Shown: one piece after another, positions 61,263 to 64,000 of the stretch
How the letters are laid out: every line of letters begins with the position of its first letter
Position numbering within the stretch: position 1 is the stretch's first letter
DNA from: Streptomyces sp. RB17
GTDB lineage: Bacteria > Actinomycetota > Actinomycetes > Streptomycetales > Streptomycetaceae
NCBI RefSeq assembly: GCF_009604455.1
Contig: NZ_WEGL01000010.1
Location: 186,001 to 250,000, forward strand
DNA: 64,000 nt
Direction: 5' to 3'
Position numbers and translations under genes: made by a program
Notes under the pieces: model-generated
What the model saw: the letters and a program-made list of their open reading frames with translations, nothing else
What the model was told of the DNA's origin: nothing
The model's database searches: none

Positions 61263-64000
61263 CTATGCGGCCCCGTACGCCTCGATCAGCTTCTCCACCG
61301 CCTTTCCGTACCGGCCGGTCAGCAGCAGATGGTCGGCGTCGGCGAACGGCTCGGCCACCGCCTGGCGCATCCGCTCGCCCGCCTTCTGCTGGACGAGCAG
61401 CCGCGCCTTGGTCACCAGCTCACGGCCGGCCCGGTCGTCACCCCTGCGCTCGGCGACCGTCGCCGCCGCAGCCAGCGCCTTCAGGGTGGCCGTGCCGCCG
61501 CGTGGGACGTCGGTGAGCGTGGTCAGGCCCCAGCCGTACGGGAACTGCGGGTCGTACGACGCGTCGCCGACGTTGATCGGCAGCTGGGACTCGGACTTCG
61601 GCCAGGTGACGGGGAGTTGTCCGGTGAAGGGGCGCTTGCCGTACAGGACGTCGGCGACGCCCTCGCCCTCGGTGCCGGGCAGCCAGGAGGCCACCAGCGC
61701 GTCGATCTCGCCGAGCCGGTCGCCGATCAGCTGCGGGCGGCCGGAGACGATCAGCACCGCGCACTTCATGGCCGCGCACACCTTGTCCACGGCCGCCTGG
61801 TCGGCCGCCGACAGCTGCAGCGAGTGCCCGTTGCCGACGTCGCCGACACCCTCGGCGTACGGGGTCTCGCCGACGACGACCACGCCGACGTCGTAGCCGT
61901 CGGTCGGGGCGGAGGCGTCCTTGGAGTAGGTGACGTCTCCCCCGGCGTCCCGCATCCCCTGCACGACGGTCGTGCCCTGGGTGTGGGTGCCGGACGCGCC
62001 CTGCCAGGTGAGGGTCCAGCCGCCGGTCTGGTTGCCGAGGTCGTCGGCGTTGGACCCGGCGACGTACACCTTCTCGCTCTTCTTCAGCGGCAGCAGCCCG
62101 CCGCTGTTCTTCAGCAGCACCTGCGACTCGGCGGCGGCCCGGCGGGCGACCGCCCGGTGGGCCGGGGAGCCGATGGCGGCGGCGCCGCTGGTGTCGGCGT
62201 ACGGGTGCTCGAAGAGGCCGAGCCTGAACTTCTGGGTGAGGATGCGGGAGACGGCGTCGTCGATCCGCTTCTCGCTGATCCGGCCCGCCTTCACCTCGTC
62301 GACGAGCGTGCCGCTGAAGTCCTTGTAGGAGTACGGCACCATCATCATGTCGACGCCCGCGTTCACCGCCGTGCGGACGTGGGTCGCGTAGTCGCCGGGG
62401 AGCTGGTCGATGGCGTTCCAGTCGCTGATGACGAAGCCGTCGAAGCCCATCCGGTCCTTGAGCACGCCGTTGATCATGTCGCCGCGGGCGTGCATCTTCA
62501 CCGCGCCCTTGCCGTCGCCGACGATGTCGAGCGAGGAGTACGACGGCATGACCGTGCCGATGCCCCGCTCGACGGCGGTCCTGTACGGCGCCAGGTGGAT
62601 GTCCTCCAGCTGCTGCCGGGTGACCGTGGTGACACCCTGGTCGACGGTGTAGGTGCCGGTGGTGGAGGAGCCGTAGGCGGTGCCGCCGTCGCCGGCGAAG
62701 TGCTTGGCGGTGGCGAGCACCTTGTCGTTCCGGCTCAGGTCACCGCCGTCGGCCCGGCCCTGGAGGCCCTGGATGACGGTCTCCATGGACTGCACGAGGG
62801 CGGGGTCCTCGCCGAAGGACTCGTAGGAGCGGCCCCAGCGTTCGTCGCGGCTCACGCACAGGCAGGGCGCGAAGTCCCACGGGATGCCGGTGGCCCGGAC
62901 CTCGGCCGCCGTCACCGCCCCTTCCTGGTAGGCGAGTTGGGGGTCACGGCTGGCGCCGATGCCGATGTTGTGCGGCATGATCGTGGCGCCGCTCAGGTTG
63001 TTGTGGCCGTGGACCGCGTCGACGCCGTAGATCAGCGGGATCTGCAGGCGGGTGGCCTGCGCCCGGAGCTGGAAGCCGTCGATCATCTTCGCCCAGGCCT
63101 CGGGCGTGTTGGGCGTGGGCGTGGAACCGCCGCCGGACAGCAGCGAGCCGAGGGCGTACGTCGCGATGTCGCCCCCGCCCCCGACGGCCCCGCGCTCGGC
63201 CTGGGTCATCTGCCCGGCCTTCTCCTCGAGGGACATCCGGGACAGCAGATCGGCGACGCGCTGCTGCACGGGCAACCTGCTGTTCAGGTACGGCAGTCCG
63301 TGCGCGTCGATGACGACCTGCGGGGTCTCGGCGGGGGCCTTGGCGCCGGTGACCGAGAGCTTGACCGGGATGGTCTTCGCGGCTGCGGCGCCCTTGTCCT
63401 TCAGGGTCGGCACCTCGATGGTCCGCGTCGCGCCCGAGGCGGTGCCGGCCGGGAAGGTGAGGGTGCCCTCGGTCGGGGTGTAGTCCCGGCCGGCGGTGGC
63501 GGTGCCGCCCTCCGTCGAGTACGTGACCGTCACCGGGTCGTCGACGGGCCGGTCCCCGGTGGTGGCCAGGGTGACCTCGACCTCTGCGGTGCCGCCCGCC
63601 CTGACCGGGTACACCGGCGCGTCGGTGCCGACGGAGGCGCGCAGCGACTGGTCGGCCTTCCCGTACAGCTCGACGTCGTCCATGGCGAAGTCGCCCTTGG
63701 TGCCGGCCGGGAGCGTGACCGCGTACCCCCACATCCGGGTGAGGCCGAGGACGTGGTCGATGCCGCCGACGGGCTGGTAGTCGGTGCGGTACTGGAAGTC
63801 GGTGAACGGGATCTCGATCTGCTTCCAGCCGGTGAAGTCGTCGGCGAAGGACGTCGTCCAGAGTTCGGAGGCCTCGCCGTTCGCGCCGCCGTCCTTGATC
63901 TCGAAGGCGATCTTCCGGCCGTTGTCCCGGCCCTCCCACCAGAAGCGGATGCCCTGGTGAGCGGACCAGTCGTGGGCGGGCTGGTCGGCGGCGAAGTCGT
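61263..64000 (-). CDS. Secreted glycoside hydrolase family 3 enzyme, N-terminus beyond window (partial)
   Basis: The frame is open to the end of the window, giving at least 912 residues. From the N-terminal side visible here: a carbohydrate-binding jelly-roll-like module with FRFWWEGRDNGRKIAFE-type text (about 63800-63995), a Calx-beta-like module (TVTYSTEGGTATAGRDYTPT), the GH3 N-domain with the nucleophile Asp in FVISDWNAIDQL and AKHFAGDGGTAYG, and the GH3 C-domain (VAGSNADDLGNQTGGWTLTW). It is probably a beta-glucosidase or related exo-hydrolase acting on glucans outside the cell. Signal peptide and start lie past base 64000. Confidence 0.9.
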   Translation of the reverse strand, partial: DFAADQPAHDWSAHQGIRFWWEGRDNGRKIAFEIKDGGANGEASELWTTSFADDFTGWKQIEIPFTDFQYRTDYQPVGGIDHVLGLTRMWGYAVTLPAGTKGDFAMDDVELYGKADQSLRASVGTDAPVYPVRAGGTAEVEVTLATTGDRPVDDPVTVTYSTEGGTATAGRDYTPTEGTLTFPAGTASGATRTIEVPTLKDKGAAAAKTIPVKLSVTGAKAPAETPQVVIDAHGLPYLNSRLPVQQRVADLLSRMSLEEKAGQMTQAERGAVGGGGDIATYALGSLLSGGGSTPTPNTPEAWAKMIDGFQLRAQATRLQIPLIYGVDAVHGHNNLSGATIMPHNIGIGASRDPQLAYQEGAVTAAEVRATGIPWDFAPCLCVSRDERWGRSYESFGEDPALVQSMETVIQGLQGRADGGDLSRNDKVLATAKHFAGDGGTAYGSSTTGTYTVDQGVTTVTRQQLEDIHLAPYRTAVERGIGTVMPSYSSLDIVGDGKGAVKMHARGDMINGVLKDRMGFDGFVISDWNAIDQLPGDYATHVRTAVNAGVDMMMVPYSYKDFSGTLVDEVKAGRISEKRIDDAVSRILTQKFRLGLFEHPYADTSGAAAIGSPAHRAVARRAAAESQVLLKNSGGLLPLKKSEKVYVAGSNADDLGNQTGGWTLTWQGASGTHTQGTTVVQGMRDAGGDVTYSKDASAPTDGYDVGVVVVGETPYAEGVGDVGNGHSLQLSAADQAAVDKVCAAMKCAVLIVSGRPQLIGDRLGEIDALVASWLPGTEGEGVADVLYGKRPFTGQLPVTWPKSESQLPINVGDASYDPQFPYGWGLTTLTDVPRGGTATLKALAAAATVAERRGDDRAGRELVTKARLLVQQKAGERMRQAVAEPFADADHLLLTGRYGKAVEKLIEAYGAA

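Overview
The window is high-GC actinobacterial chromosome, almost certainly from a Streptomyces. The evidence is strong G/C bias at third codon positions, frequent GTG starts, a lysine-tailed HU protein (HupS), an IclR regulator divergent from leuCD, and two complete conservons (cvnABCD). From memory, the order glcP-smc-acylphosphatase-rnc-rpmF-coaD-rsmD-recG-rpmB-thiD-thiL-ddl-gpsA-plsC-hupS-leuDC-ndgR-tRNAs-gltX-conservons-accEB matches the core block around SCO5578 to SCO5535 of S. coelicolor. I see no prophage, insertion sequence, CRISPR array or biosynthetic cluster.

Layout. 1-4.2 kb: the end of an NCS1 permease, an LLM oxidoreductase, a truncated HEAT-type gene and the glucose permease GlcP with a promoter and a LacI-like palindrome. 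4.2-9.0 kb: smc, a small coiled-coil protein and acylphosphatase. 9.2-13.1 kb: a membrane-anchored CAP protein, a small membrane protein, a flavodoxin-like oxidoreductase with a divergent HxlR regulator, and mutM. 13.2-19.6 kb (minus strand): recG, rsmD, coaD, a DivIVA-like protein, DUF177, rpmF and rnc. 19.8-24.6 kb: an HSP90-family protein translationally coupled to a 983-residue repeat protein. 24.6-29.7 kb: a DAK2-type kinase, rpmB, thiL-thiD, a lone Lrp ligand-binding domain and a DUF3515 lipoprotein. 29.7-34.7 kb: plsC-gpsA-ddl, cofC, a small protein and hupS. 34.8-38.3 kb: leuCD and ndgR. 38.3-43.5 kb: a DUF4188/MerR pair, five tRNA genes (3 Glu, 2 Gln), a HAD hydrolase, an orphan RelE-like protein, and gltX with a FAH-family gene. 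43.7-55.0 kb: a 63-residue peptide with a duplicated motif, then two tandem conservons. 55.2-64 kb: accE-accB, yceI, a FUSC membrane protein with a divergent MarR regulator, a TPM-like membrane protein, and the beginning-truncated end of a secreted GH3 enzyme.

Most of the block is housekeeping: chromosome organisation, DNA repair, RNA processing, CoA, phospholipid, peptidoglycan, leucine and thiamine metabolism, and Glu/Gln-tRNA charging. The features most worth a second look are the HSP90-repeat-protein cassette, a Streptomyces intergenic palindromic repeat lying in frame inside the smc hinge region, the near-identical tandem conservons with a shared sensor tail, the duplicated-motif peptide beside them, a 21-bp-spaced operator-like array upstream of the lone Lrp domain, and a cluster of five identical 12-bp palindromes between 22.5 and 25.6 kb.
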